DNA from: Legionella saoudiensis
GTDB taxonomy: Bacteria; Pseudomonadota; Gammaproteobacteria; Legionellales; Legionellaceae
Reading direction: 5' to 3'
Length of the DNA: 64,000 nucleotides
Assembly (NCBI RefSeq): GCF_001465875.1
Contig: NZ_LN901324.1
Coordinates: 558,001 to 622,000, forward strand
Below, piece by piece: positions 19,209-27,754 of this stretch. The translations under genes and the position numbers were made by a program. A model generated the notes under the pieces. It did not search any database. It was not told where the DNA came from and worked only from the letters and a program-made list of their open reading frames with translations. Every line of letters begins with the position of its first letter. The first letter of the stretch is position 1.

Positions 19209-20651
19209 TCACGACGATCCTGAGAGATGCTTTTTCAAAAGTGTATTAACTAATTCAGGATTTGCTTGCCCCTTTGTTTGCTTCATTATTTGTCCTACAA
19301 AAAAAGCGAGTAAGCGCTCTTTACCAGCACGATACTCAGCGGTTTGCTCAGGGAACTGTTGGAGTAAGGAGGCAATCAATTCTTCTAAGGCGACACTATC
19401 ATCAACTTTTTGGTAGCCTTCTCGTGTAATCAACGCATCAATGTCTTCTTCTCCCATCCATAACAAGGAAAACAAAGAGCGAGCGTTAATTAATGAAATG
19501 CTGTCCTCATGCAATTTATCTAGAAGTTGTGCCATCATTTTTGCCGAAACGCGAGGGGTTTCAAAGCTTAAATGTTCATTATTCAACGCTGCGGCATATT
19601 GACCTTTTAACCAGTTAACAATCATTTTTTCTGAGGCTTGGCTCATTGATTTGATTTCTTTATAAAAATGATAGATTGCTGGTGCTGAGAGAAGAAAATC
19701 AATATCATCTTCTTTTAAATTTGGGATCTGACTTAACTGAGCACGAATTTTCCCTGGCAAATCCGGTAGTTGCCTTTTTATTTCCGCAATCTGGTAACGG
19801 GTTATTTGAATAGGCAATAAATCAGGATCTGGAAAATAGCGGTAATCGTTCTCATTTTCCTTTTCACGTAAGGTATGGGTGCTGTTGGTATCTGGATTAT
19901 AAAGACGGGTTTCTTGAACGATGTTTTCCCCACATTCTAACAAATCTTGATGTCTTGCCTCTTCATAAGTAATGGCTTTTTCAATAAAACGAAATGAGTT
20001 TAGATTTTTTAATTCTGTACGGGTTCCTAAAACAGAGGAGCCTTTAGGCTTTAATGAAAGGTTCACGTCACAGCGAAATGAGCCTTCCTGCATATTCCCA
20101 TCACAAATTCCTAAGAACTGAACTAATTGATGTAAGGTTCTTAAATAGCTGATAGCTTCTTGTGCTGAATACAAGCAGGGGGCTGTTACTATTTCCAATA
20201 GGGGAGTACCCGCACGGTTTAAATCAATTCCACTAAAACCTTGTTGAACACCGTGTAAGGACTTACCTGCATCCTCTTCTAAATGGGCGCGGACAATTTC
20301 TACATCACGCGTACTGCCATCACCTAAGGTAATTTGCAGTGTGCCATTACTCACAATAGGCTTTTGAAATTGGCTAATCTGATACCCTTTAGGTAGATCT
20401 GGATAAAAATAGTTTTTACGTTCAAAAATTGATTGGTCATTAATATCCGCATGGATTGCCAAACCAAATTGAATTGCCATGGTTACTGCTTCCTGATTTA
20501 AAACAGGTAAAACTCCGGGAAGACCTGCATCAATCAGACAAGTTTGCGTATTGGGTGCCGAACCAAAAGCGGTAGATGCGCCAGAAAAAAGCTTGGATTT
20601 TGTTTTAAGTTGGACATGTACTTCAAGTCCAATTACGGTATCCCATTCCAT
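19209..20651 (-). CDS. gatB: GatB, Asp/Glu-tRNA amidotransferase subunit B
   Basis: tRNA-binding and kinase subunit of the GatCAB complex, which turns Glu-tRNA(Gln) and Asp-tRNA(Asn) into Gln-tRNA and Asn-tRNA. The 480 residues match the family. Seen: the start GLEVHVQLKTKSKLFSG, the catalytic cradle with HLEEDAGKSLH and DLNRAGTPLLEIVT, and the C-terminal YqeY-like tail (FFVGQIMKQTKGQANPELVN). An AGAGGTGA ribosome site precedes the ATG. It is the last gene of gatC-gatA-gatB, nine bases after gatA. A GC-containing hairpin (about 19175-19199) lies just beyond the stop. Confidence 0.97.
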   Translation of the reverse strand: MEWDTVIGLEVHVQLKTKSKLFSGASTAFGSAPNTQTCLIDAGLPGVLPVLNQEAVTMAIQFGLAIHADINDQSIFERKNYFYPDLPKGYQISQFQKPIVSNGTLQITLGDGSTRDVEIVRAHLEEDAGKSLHGVQQGFSGIDLNRAGTPLLEIVTAPCLYSAQEAISYLRTLHQLVQFLGICDGNMQEGSFRCDVNLSLKPKGSSVLGTRTELKNLNSFRFIEKAITYEEARHQDLLECGENIVQETRLYNPDTNSTHTLREKENENDYRYFPDPDLLPIQITRYQIAEIKRQLPDLPGKIRAQLSQIPNLKEDDIDFLLSAPAIYHFYKEIKSMSQASEKMIVNWLKGQYAAALNNEHLSFETPRVSAKMMAQLLDKLHEDSISLINARSLFSLLWMGEEDIDALITREGYQKVDDSVALEELIASLLQQFPEQTAEYRAGKERLLAFFVGQIMKQTKGQANPELVNTLLKKHLSGSS

Positions 20652-20660
20652 AGTTCACCT

Positions 20661-22106
20661 CTATTGCTGTGGTTTGGCTAGATGCCAATCAGTATGTTGT
20701 TGGTAATGATGTGCGGCATTTAATAGAAGCCCCTCGCTAAAATGCTTACCCATTAATTGCATGCCAATAGGTAATCCCTTAGCAAAACCTGCAGGTATGG
20801 AGATTGCAGGAATGCCTGCAAGATTAGCGGCTACGGTAAAGACATCAGCGAGATAGTTTTGAATGGGGTCGGCGATTTTTTCACCTATCTTAAATGCTGT
20901 AGTTGGTGTAGTTGGGCCAAGAATTACATCGACAGAGCGAAGAGTTGTGAGTAGCTCCTCCTGAATTAAACGGCGAATTTTTTGTGCTTGCAAATAATAG
21001 GCATCAAAGTAACCTGAAGAGAGAACATGAGTTCCAGTAATTATGCGGCGCTTTACTTCAGCACCAAAGCCTTCACTGCGAGAATAGCGTATTAACTCAT
21101 TTAGACTCGCAGCCTTAATACTGCGATGGCCAAATCGCACTCCATCATAGCGGGATAAATTAGATGATGCTTCGGCGCAGGCAACAACATAGTAACAGGG
21201 CACCCATAAGGGTTGTAACTTTAAATCCAAAGGAATGATTTCCGCCCCCAGACGCTCATATACTTTAACGGCTTGGTGAATGGCTTGCTGAATTTCCGCT
21301 TCTACTTCTGGTTGAAAAAAGCAAGAGGGCAGGCCTATTTTTAATTTCGCTAAAGGTTTATTTAATTCGTTTTCATAATTGGGGATGGGAGTTTCTACAG
21401 AAGTTGAATCCTTATTATCAAAACCTGCTATAGCTTGTAAAACCAGAGCCAAGTCTTCTGCGTTACGGGCCATTGGTCCACCTTGATCTAGGCTGGAAGC
21501 ATAAGCAACCATGCCAAAACGAGAGACTAAGCCATAAGTGGGTTTAATGCCACTGATTCCACAAAATGCTGCGGGTTGACGTATAGAACCACCGGTATCT
21601 GAGCCTATTGAAAAGGGAATTAAACCTGCAGCAACGGCTGCGGCTGAGCCGCCGGAGGAACCACCTGGAACCCGCTCTTTATCCCAAGGATTTTTTACTG
21701 CGCCAAAATAACTGTTTTCATTGCTAGATCCCATGGCAAATTCATCCATATTTGTCTTACCGACTAAAATGGTGCCATAATTTTTTAATTTTGCCGCAAG
21801 TGTTGCTTCATAGGGAGATTGAAAGTTAGCCAGCATTTTCGAACCGCAGGTGGTTGTCATTCGTTGGGTACAAAATAAATCTTTAAGTGCCATCGGAATC
21901 CCTGTAAGCGCATGGGCATTACCATGCCGTAATTGCCGATCGGCTTGTTGCGCATTCTGCAAAGCATGTTCTTCGTCCAGACTAATAAAGGCATTCAGCT
22001 CCTGATGTTTATTGATTTGTGCCAGGTAGTGCTGAGTGAGTTCGACGCTGGATATTTTTCCTTGATGCAAGGCTTCAGATAACTGTTTTAAAGCAAGCTG
22101 TTCCAT
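20661..22106 (-). CDS. gatA: GatA, Asp/Glu-tRNA amidotransferase subunit A
   Basis: Amidase subunit that frees ammonia from glutamine for the GatCAB reaction. The 481 residues match the family. The Ser-cisSer-Lys triad of the amidase signature is present: Lys75 ([10 protein letters not shown]), Ser150 ([11 protein letters not shown]) and Ser174 ([13 protein letters not shown]). It follows gatC by two bases and precedes gatB by nine, so the three subunits come from one message. Confidence 0.97.
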   Translation of the reverse strand: MEQLALKQLSEALHQGKISSVELTQHYLAQINKHQELNAFISLDEEHALQNAQQADRQLRHGNAHALTGIPMALKDLFCTQRMTTTCGSKMLANFQSPYEATLAAKLKNYGTILVGKTNMDEFAMGSSNENSYFGAVKNPWDKERVPGGSSGGSAAAVAAGLIPFSIGSDTGGSIRQPAAFCGISGIKPTYGLVSRFGMVAYASSLDQGGPMARNAEDLALVLQAIAGFDNKDSTSVETPIPNYENELNKPLAKLKIGLPSCFFQPEVEAEIQQAIHQAVKVYERLGAEIIPLDLKLQPLWVPCYYVVACAEASSNLSRYDGVRFGHRSIKAASLNELIRYSRSEGFGAEVKRRIITGTHVLSSGYFDAYYLQAQKIRRLIQEELLTTLRSVDVILGPTTPTTAFKIGEKIADPIQNYLADVFTVAANLAGIPAISIPAGFAKGLPIGMQLMGKHFSEGLLLNAAHHYQQHTDWHLAKPQQ

Positions 22107-22108
22107 GA

Positions 22109-22405
22109 TTATTTGTCCTGTTCAATAACTTGGGGAACTAAATAAAGATCATCCTCAAACAAGGGCGCAATGGCTTCTAAGTCTGCCAGGCAGCTTTCTT
22201 CTGTAACGGCATCAGGTCTTAATCGTTGCTGTAAGGCAAAGGGATGAAATAAAGGGGTAACCTCAGTAGTATCTACCGAACGTAATTGTTCTACAAAATC
22301 CATGATTTCATTAACTTCTTGGATTAATTGAGGAGTATGATCCGTATCTGTATCCAGATAAGCGAGTTGTGCGATTTTTTCCAAGTCAGTAGGTGTGATG
22401 GTCAT
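22109..22405 (-). CDS. gatC: GatC, Asp/Glu-tRNA amidotransferase subunit C
   Basis: Small belt-like subunit that ties GatA to GatB. It is about 98 residues from the ATG at 22405. A TTG three codons upstream (22414) could extend it, but the ATG gives the family-typical start ([14 protein letters not shown]). The usual motif [16 protein letters not shown] near residues 55-70 and the acidic end with LYLVPQVIE are present. It is the first gene of the gatCAB operon. argR ends 70 bases further up on the same strand. Confidence 0.93.
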   Translation of the reverse strand: MTITPTDLEKIAQLAYLDTDTDHTPQLIQEVNEIMDFVEQLRSVDTTEVTPLFHPFALQQRLRPDAVTEESCLADLEAIAPLFEDDLYLVPQVIEQDK

Positions 22406-22475
22406 AATGAACAACGTCCAAAAAGAGAAACAGCTTATTATAACGAGGATAAATTAAGTTACAAATATAATTATC

Positions 22476-22928
22476 TTAAGTTAAATAGGGAAAATCAGCA
22501 CGTAGCAAGCTTAATACTTCTTCTTGTTTATCCTTACTTTTAACAATCAACAAAACAGTATCATCTCCAGCTATGGTCCCTAAAATTCCTGAGCACTTAT
22601 TACCTTGTATTGAAAAAGAAACGTATTTCTTATCAATATAATAAGCAAGACTATTGGCGTTACCCGGATGCGTATGCAAGACGATTAATCCAAAATCCGA
22701 AACTTGGATGTTCAATACCAAAGGAAGATTCGGAACATTAAAATCTACAACTTGATATACCCCTGCCACTTTAGCAATTTTTAATTTCTTTAAACGACGC
22801 GATAAGGTTGCTTGAGGGATAACATAACCCCGTTCTGTTAAGCTTTTTTGTAAATCCATTTGTTCAGAAATTTTTTCTGTTTGCACAATATTTAATATAT
22901 GTCCGTCGAGAATTGTATCTTGGCTCAT
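22476..22928 (-). CDS. argR: ArgR arginine repressor
   Basis: Hexameric arginine-dependent DNA-binding regulator. The 150 residues fit the family: an N-terminal winged helix (QMDLQKSLTERGYVIPQATLSRRLKKL, about 23-49) and the C-terminal oligomerisation and arginine-binding domain with HTHPGNANSLAYYID and GTIAGDDTVLLI (the GDDT arginine motif). It is divergent from artJ. Two ARG-box-like sites lie just upstream of its start, so it probably represses itself and the art-arg genes. Confidence 0.95.
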   Translation of the reverse strand: MSQDTILDGHILNIVQTEKISEQMDLQKSLTERGYVIPQATLSRRLKKLKIAKVAGVYQVVDFNVPNLPLVLNIQVSDFGLIVLHTHPGNANSLAYYIDKKYVSFSIQGNKCSGILGTIAGDDTVLLIVKSKDKQEEVLSLLRADFPYLT

Positions 22929-22940
22929 AATATCCCTTAA

Positions 22941-22978
22941 CGTGAATACACAATCACTTTGAAGAAATTATATTCATT
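22941..22978. promoter_or_regulatory. Tandem ARG boxes between argR and artJ
   Basis: The ARG consensus core is TGAAT-N4-ATTCA. Box 1 (22941-22958) has TGAAT ACAC AATCA, nine of ten core bases. Box 2 (22961-22978) has AGAAA TTAT ATTCA, eight of ten. They are separated by two bases, as in E. coli argR. They overlap the argR promoter region and lie just upstream of a TTGACA (22984-22989) that may be the artJ -35, with GATAAA at 23006-23011 as -10. Confidence 0.65.
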
Positions 22979-23046
22979 TGTTCTTGACATAACAAGCATT
23001 AAGTTGATAAATTCAAAAAACGGATAAAATTTGGATTTGTATTCAT

Positions 23047-23787
23047 ATGAAAAAGATAATTAATATAATAATTATTAGTTTTGCTCTTGTTGTTTCATGG
23101 TGTTATGCCTATATCCCTGAGGAAAATAAGAAGTTTATTCATTTTGCTATTTCCGCAGAATATCCACCATTTGAATATAATGAGCGGGGGGAAATTAAAG
23201 GTTTTGATATTGACTTGGCGCGTTTAATTGCAAAGCAGCTTGGTAAAGAGGCTGTTTTTGACAGCATGCAATTTAGCAGTATTTTACCTGCTTTAAGTAT
23301 GAGTCAGGTGGATGTGGCAATATCCACATTGACGATTACCGAACAAAGAAAAAAGAGTTTTGATTTTAGTGCGCCTTACTATTTTGAAAGCCTAGCGGTT
23401 GTCTATTCGGAACAGCAACCCATAAAAAATATTGCGCAGCTTGCGAATAAAAAAATTGCGGTGCAATTAGGTAGTACTATGGAGGTATGGTTAAAGAACA
23501 CTCTTCCTAATGCCAAGCTGCTTGTTATGGATAATAACAATCAAGCTATTGCTGCTTTAAAAGCAGGACATGCTGATGCGGTTGTGGTAGATGGGGCACA
23601 AGGCGCTACCTTTAGTCAGAAAAATCCTGGTTTAGCATTTACGGTAATTTCGAAATCTAATGATGGTTATGGTTTGGCTTTAAAAAAGAACTCCCCACTA
23701 ACCCATGAAATTAATAAGGCATTACAACAGCTTGAGCAAAATGGAGAGTTGGCCAAGCTTAAACAAAAATGGTTTGGAGGTGCCTAA
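23047..23787 (+). CDS. artJ: ArtJ-like periplasmic arginine-binding protein
   Basis: Solute-binding protein (SBP family 3) for basic amino acid uptake. The 246 residues start with a signal peptide (MKKIINIIIISFALVVSWCYA). Typical motifs: FAISAEYPPFEYNERGEIKGFDIDLARLIAKQLG, VDVAISTLTITEQRKKSFDFSAPYY, and a C-terminal GYGLALKKNSPL...INKALQQLEQNGELAKLKQKWFG. The signal region contains a cysteine but no clean lipobox. The stop overlaps the permease start. Arginine is inferred from the argR/argGH context; lysine, ornithine or citrulline are possible. Confidence 0.88.
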   Translation: MKKIINIIIISFALVVSWCYAYIPEENKKFIHFAISAEYPPFEYNERGEIKGFDIDLARLIAKQLGKEAVFDSMQFSSILPALSMSQVDVAISTLTITEQRKKSFDFSAPYYFESLAVVYSEQQPIKNIAQLANKKIAVQLGSTMEVWLKNTLPNAKLLVMDNNNQAIAALKAGHADAVVVDGAQGATFSQKNPGLAFTVISKSNDGYGLALKKNSPLTHEINKALQQLEQNGELAKLKQKWFGGA

Positions 23788-24425
23788 TGGATGAGTTGAA
23801 ACAAAATATTATGTTTATTGGTGAAGGGGTCATGATGACCCTATCTCTTTTGATTGGCAGCTTACTGATTGGAACTGTATTTGGAACAATGCTGGCTTTA
23901 TTGCGTCATCAAGGAATTGCAAAGCCAATAATTAATGGGTTTATTTCCATTATGAGAGGGACGCCCATGATTTTGCAATTAAGCTTTGCATATTTTGCGG
24001 TGCCGGTGTTGATTGGTTTCAAACCGAATATTTTAATGGCGGGTTTATTGACCTTTGGTTTGAACAGTTCTGCTTATGTAGCTGAAATTTTAAGAGCTGG
24101 AATAGAAAATTTGCCAAAAGGACAATTTGAAGCGGCAAAAACTTTACAAATTTCGGGGTTTTACTTATGGAAAGACATTATTCTACCGCAAGTGATAAAG
24201 AATATTTTTCCGGCATTTATTAATGAAACAATAACCTTACTTAAAGAAACGGCATTGATTGCAACGATTGGAGGCATGGATGTAATGCGTCGAGCTCAAT
24301 CTGTTGCGGCGGAACAATTTACTTATTTTATTCCTTTATGCATCGCAGCCGCTTATTACTATGGTTTAGTTTTGTTTATCGAATATATAGGCAAGAAAAT
24401 TGAAGCAAGGGGGGCGCTATGCTAG
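23787..24425 (+). CDS. artM: ArtM/ArtQ-type ABC transporter permease
   Basis: Inner-membrane permease of the polar amino acid (HisM/ArtM) type, 212 residues from the ATG at 23787. That start overlaps the artJ stop (TAATG) and has GGAGG at 23776-23780, six bases before it. A longer frame from 23769 would start inside artJ without a ribosome site. Seen are a hydrophobic start, an EAA loop (GQFEAAKTLQISGFYLWKDIILPQVIK) and about five membrane helices. E. coli uses two permeases, ArtM and ArtQ; here only one is present, so it probably acts as a homodimer. Confidence 0.9.
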   Translation: MDELKQNIMFIGEGVMMTLSLLIGSLLIGTVFGTMLALLRHQGIAKPIINGFISIMRGTPMILQLSFAYFAVPVLIGFKPNILMAGLLTFGLNSSAYVAEILRAGIENLPKGQFEAAKTLQISGFYLWKDIILPQVIKNIFPAFINETITLLKETALIATIGGMDVMRRAQSVAAEQFTYFIPLCIAAAYYYGLVLFIEYIGKKIEARGALC

Positions 24426-25078
24426 TGCTGAATAATGTCTATAAATATTTTGGTTCATTACCGGTTTTAAATGGGATCAGCTTGCAAATAGAATCGCAAA
24501 CTATTTTGGGGTTGGCAGGCTCCTCAGGAGGTGGCAAATCTACCTTATTGCGTTGCATTCAAGGATTAGAAACTCTGGATTCAGGGAGTATTAACTACAG
24601 GGGAAAAAGTGGATTTATGTTTCAGGACTTCCAACTTTTTCCGCATATGACGGTATTACAAAACCTTATCTATGCGCCAAGTTTGCAGGACAAAATAACA
24701 AATCATGAATCACAAGCTCAAGCCTTACTTCAACGTTTAGGAATTAGTGATAAAGCTGGGGCTTATCCGCAGCAACTTTCTGGCGGACAAAAACAACGCG
24801 TTGCTTTAGCTCGATGTTTAATGATGCAACCTGCTTTATTACTGTGTGATGAACCTACATCTGGCTTGGACTTAGCAACAATCGATGAAGTAGTTCATTT
24901 ATTAAATTCGGTTAAATCTTTAGGTGTAACAATGGTTATTGCTTCACATGACCTTGATTTTCTTAGCAAAATGACTGATCGTTTGGTGGTTTTGAAAGAG
25001 GGAAAGATAGTTGCTGACATACTGCCTAAAAATTTGGCTGAGCCCATTTCGTATTTAAAACATTTTTATCAGGAGTAA
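24419..25078 (+). CDS. artP: ArtP-like ABC transporter ATPase
   Basis: ATPase of the arginine ABC transporter, 219 residues, slightly short for ArtP (242). Walker A is GSSGGGKST (about 34-42), the Q-loop is FQDFQLFPHMTV, the signature LSGGQKQRVALARCL, Walker B LLLCDEPTSGLD and the switch His is in IASHDLDF. It overlaps the permease by seven bases and ends three bases before argG, so transport and arginine synthesis genes are one operon. Confidence 0.92.
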   Translation: MLVLNNVYKYFGSLPVLNGISLQIESQTILGLAGSSGGGKSTLLRCIQGLETLDSGSINYRGKSGFMFQDFQLFPHMTVLQNLIYAPSLQDKITNHESQAQALLQRLGISDKAGAYPQQLSGGQKQRVALARCLMMQPALLLCDEPTSGLDLATIDEVVHLLNSVKSLGVTMVIASHDLDFLSKMTDRLVVLKEGKIVADILPKNLAEPISYLKHFYQE

Positions 25079-25081
25079 ATC

Positions 25082-26296
25082 ATGGCTGAATCCGTCCAAA
25101 AAATTATATTAGCTTATTCTGGTGGACTTGATACCTCAGTAATGATTCCATGGTTAAAGGAACATTACCAACAAGCAGAAATTATTGCTGTGATCTGTGA
25201 TCTTGGCCAAAGTGAGGATTTGCCAGCAATTAAAGAAAAAGCAATTCGTAGCGGAGCCTCTAAAGCTTATCTAATCGATGTACAGGAAGAGTTTGTCGAT
25301 AATTATCTATGGAAGTTAGTTAAAGCAGGGGCTCTTTATGAAAATCAATACATCCTGGGAACTATTTCTAGACCATTGATTGCCCAAAAATTAGTAGAAA
25401 TCGCCAAACAAGAGCAGGCTGAAGCAGTGGCCCATGGAGCTACTGGCAAAGGAAATGATCAGGTACGATTTGAATATACCATTAAAGCATTGGCGCCAGA
25501 ACTTAAAATAATTGCCCCATGGAGAGTCTGGTCGATTAAATCCAGGCAAGAAGCTATTGAGTATGCCAAGTTGCATGGGATTGAAGTACCGGTGACGCCT
25601 AAGTCACCTTACTCCAGAGATCATAATGCCTGGTATATTTCTCATGAGGGTGGGGTTCTGGAAGATCCATCCCAACCTATGCCCAGTGATTTATTGTTAA
25701 TGACTGCTTCTTTGGAACACACTCCTGCATCACCTGAATTGATTAGTATTGATTTTAAGCAAGGAGTTCCTGTTGCATTAAATTCAAAAACAATGACACC
25801 TGTAGCTTTATTAGCAGAGCTTAATAAAATTGCGGGAAAACATGGCATTGGGGTTGCTGATCTTGTTGAAAATAGATTGGTAGGGATGAAAATTAGAGGC
25901 GTGTATGAAGCACCTGCAGCAGCTGTTTTGTATAAGGCTCATTTAATGCTCGAAAGTCTGTGCATGGATAGAGCAACGCTCCATCTAAAACAGTCATTAC
26001 AGCAGACTTATGCCAATATGGTTTATGAAGGACGTTGGTTTTCGCAAGCTAAGAATGCTTTGGATGCATTGATTGATGTAACACAACAGCATGTTACTGG
26101 AAGCGTTAAGCTGCAACTATTTAAAGGAAACATGATTCCTTATGGCATGCAATCTCCTTATAGTTTACATGATCCCGCTTTAGCAACCTTTGAAGAAGAT
26201 TGTGTTTATAATCAATATGATGCAGAAGGATTCATTAACTTATTCTCTTTATCCGCTAAAATATATGGAGTAGTACATAAAGGGGAAGTTTTATGA
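25082..26296 (+). CDS. argG: Argininosuccinate synthase
   Basis: Joins citrulline and aspartate with ATP to form argininosuccinate. The 404 residues match the short, common type. The nucleotide loop is [11 protein letters not shown] (about 10-20); further family motifs are [13 protein letters not shown] and [19 protein letters not shown]. It overlaps argH by four bases. Together with the upstream transporter the cluster could take in arginine or citrulline and complete the last two steps of arginine synthesis. The earlier arginine genes are not in this window. Confidence 0.97.
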   Translation: MAESVQKIILAYSGGLDTSVMIPWLKEHYQQAEIIAVICDLGQSEDLPAIKEKAIRSGASKAYLIDVQEEFVDNYLWKLVKAGALYENQYILGTISRPLIAQKLVEIAKQEQAEAVAHGATGKGNDQVRFEYTIKALAPELKIIAPWRVWSIKSRQEAIEYAKLHGIEVPVTPKSPYSRDHNAWYISHEGGVLEDPSQPMPSDLLLMTASLEHTPASPELISIDFKQGVPVALNSKTMTPVALLAELNKIAGKHGIGVADLVENRLVGMKIRGVYEAPAAAVLYKAHLMLESLCMDRATLHLKQSLQQTYANMVYEGRWFSQAKNALDALIDVTQQHVTGSVKLQLFKGNMIPYGMQSPYSLHDPALATFEEDCVYNQYDAEGFINLFSLSAKIYGVVHKGEVL

Positions 26297-27534
26297 GTCA
26301 CAAAACCTGGGGCGGTCGTTTCAGTAAAGAGCTCGATCCACGAGTGATGCATTTTAATGCGTCATTAGCTTTTGACCGAGTTCTTTATGCCCATGATATT
26401 GTTGGAAGCCAGGCTCATGCCACAATGCTCGCACAGCAAGGGCTTATTTTATATAGTGAGGCAGAATTGATTTGCCAAGCACTGGCAGAAATTGGCTATG
26501 AAATAGAGCATGGCATTCAAGAATTTGATGAGTCATGTGAAGATATTCACATGTTTATTGAGCAACTATTGATTGCTAAAATTGGTGATGTAGGGAAAAA
26601 ATTACATACGGGCAGGAGTCGTAACGATCAAGTCGCTCTTGATTTACGGTTGTATGCTCGCGATGCAGGAAATAGCATTAGTGTTTTGTTGCAAGAATTG
26701 AATAAGGTATTGGAGGCGTTGGCTACAGAACATGCTGAAGCGAAAATGCCGGGATATACACATTTACAACAAGCACAGCCAATTTATTTAGGCCAGTATT
26801 TTGCAGCTTATCAATCTATGTTTGAGCGTGATTTAAGCCGTATAGCAGATTGGCATGATCGCATGAACTATTCGCCCTTAGGGGCAGGTGCTTTGGCTGG
26901 AAGCAATTTACCGCTGGATCGCAATTGGACTGCTAAAACGTTAGGCTTTGCTGGAATCATTGAAAATACATTAGATGCAGTAAGTGATCGTGATTTTGTA
27001 ATTGAATTTTGTTCGCTTGCCGCAATTATCATGATGCATTTATCACGTTTGGCTGAAGATTTAATTTTATGGGCAACCCAGGAGTTTGGTTTTATCACGC
27101 TTGATGACGCTTTTGCTACTGGTTCCTCGTTAATGCCTAATAAGAAAAATCCTGATGTATTGGAATTAATTCGAGGCAAAAGCGGTAGAGTATTCGGTCA
27201 TTTAATGGGTATTTTAACCATCATGAAAGGATTACCGCTTGCCTATAATAAAGACATGCAAGAGGATAAAGAGTGTTTATTTGATACAGTAACCACGCTT
27301 AACGCATGCTTGCAAATTATTGCGCCTTTCCTACAAAGTATTCATTTTAATACGGCGCTAATGCAAGATAAAGCAAGCAGTGGTTTTCTGGATGCCACAG
27401 AGGTTTTGGAGTCTTTAGTGTTAAAAGGCATCCCCTTTCGCGATGCGCATCATCAAGTAGGACTTTGGATTAAAGAGGCAATAGAAAAGAAATGTACTTT
27501 AGCTAAGATAGTAAAGACTAAGAACATTAAATAA
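26293..27534 (+). CDS. argH: Argininosuccinate lyase, short C-terminus
   Basis: Splits argininosuccinate into arginine and fumarate; member of the fumarase/aspartase superfamily. Motifs: start [36 protein letters not shown] region and the signature [15 protein letters not shown] with the catalytic serine loop. It is 413 residues, about 45 shorter at the C-terminus than E. coli ArgH (457). It ends at KTKNIK, soon after the AHHQVG-like [17 protein letters not shown] segment. The active-site regions lie before the missing part. Whether the short form is normal for this group was not tested. Confidence 0.93.
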   Translation: MSHKTWGGRFSKELDPRVMHFNASLAFDRVLYAHDIVGSQAHATMLAQQGLILYSEAELICQALAEIGYEIEHGIQEFDESCEDIHMFIEQLLIAKIGDVGKKLHTGRSRNDQVALDLRLYARDAGNSISVLLQELNKVLEALATEHAEAKMPGYTHLQQAQPIYLGQYFAAYQSMFERDLSRIADWHDRMNYSPLGAGALAGSNLPLDRNWTAKTLGFAGIIENTLDAVSDRDFVIEFCSLAAIIMMHLSRLAEDLILWATQEFGFITLDDAFATGSSLMPNKKNPDVLELIRGKSGRVFGHLMGILTIMKGLPLAYNKDMQEDKECLFDTVTTLNACLQIIAPFLQSIHFNTALMQDKASSGFLDATEVLESLVLKGIPFRDAHHQVGLWIKEAIEKKCTLAKIVKTKNIK

Positions 27535-27578
27535 CTTTGAATCGCTTTTATTAATATAAAGAAACTTTTGAGAGGCCT

Positions 27579-27675
27579 GTCATCCAGGGAGTTCCTAAAT
27601 GTGTTTTGACATAATAGGGCATATTTAGGAATCCTTCGCCGAAAAAATTCGTGGGATACATCAGCTCCGGATGAC
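27579..27675. repeat. Nested palindromic intergenic repeat
   Basis: GTCATCC (27579-27585) and GGATGAC (27669-27675) enclose an inner inverted pair, TTCCTAAATGTG (27592-27603) and CATATTTAGGAA (27620-27631). It lies between argH and trpE(G). It may terminate argH transcription. I saw no Trp-rich leader peptide that would suggest attenuation of trpE(G). Confidence 0.6.
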
Positions 27676-27754
27676 GTACATTGTTAATTTCTCTTAATCT
27701 TTTTTTTGCAGTAGAATGCTGAGTAATCCCTAATTATCAGTGAGTAAGTAATTC

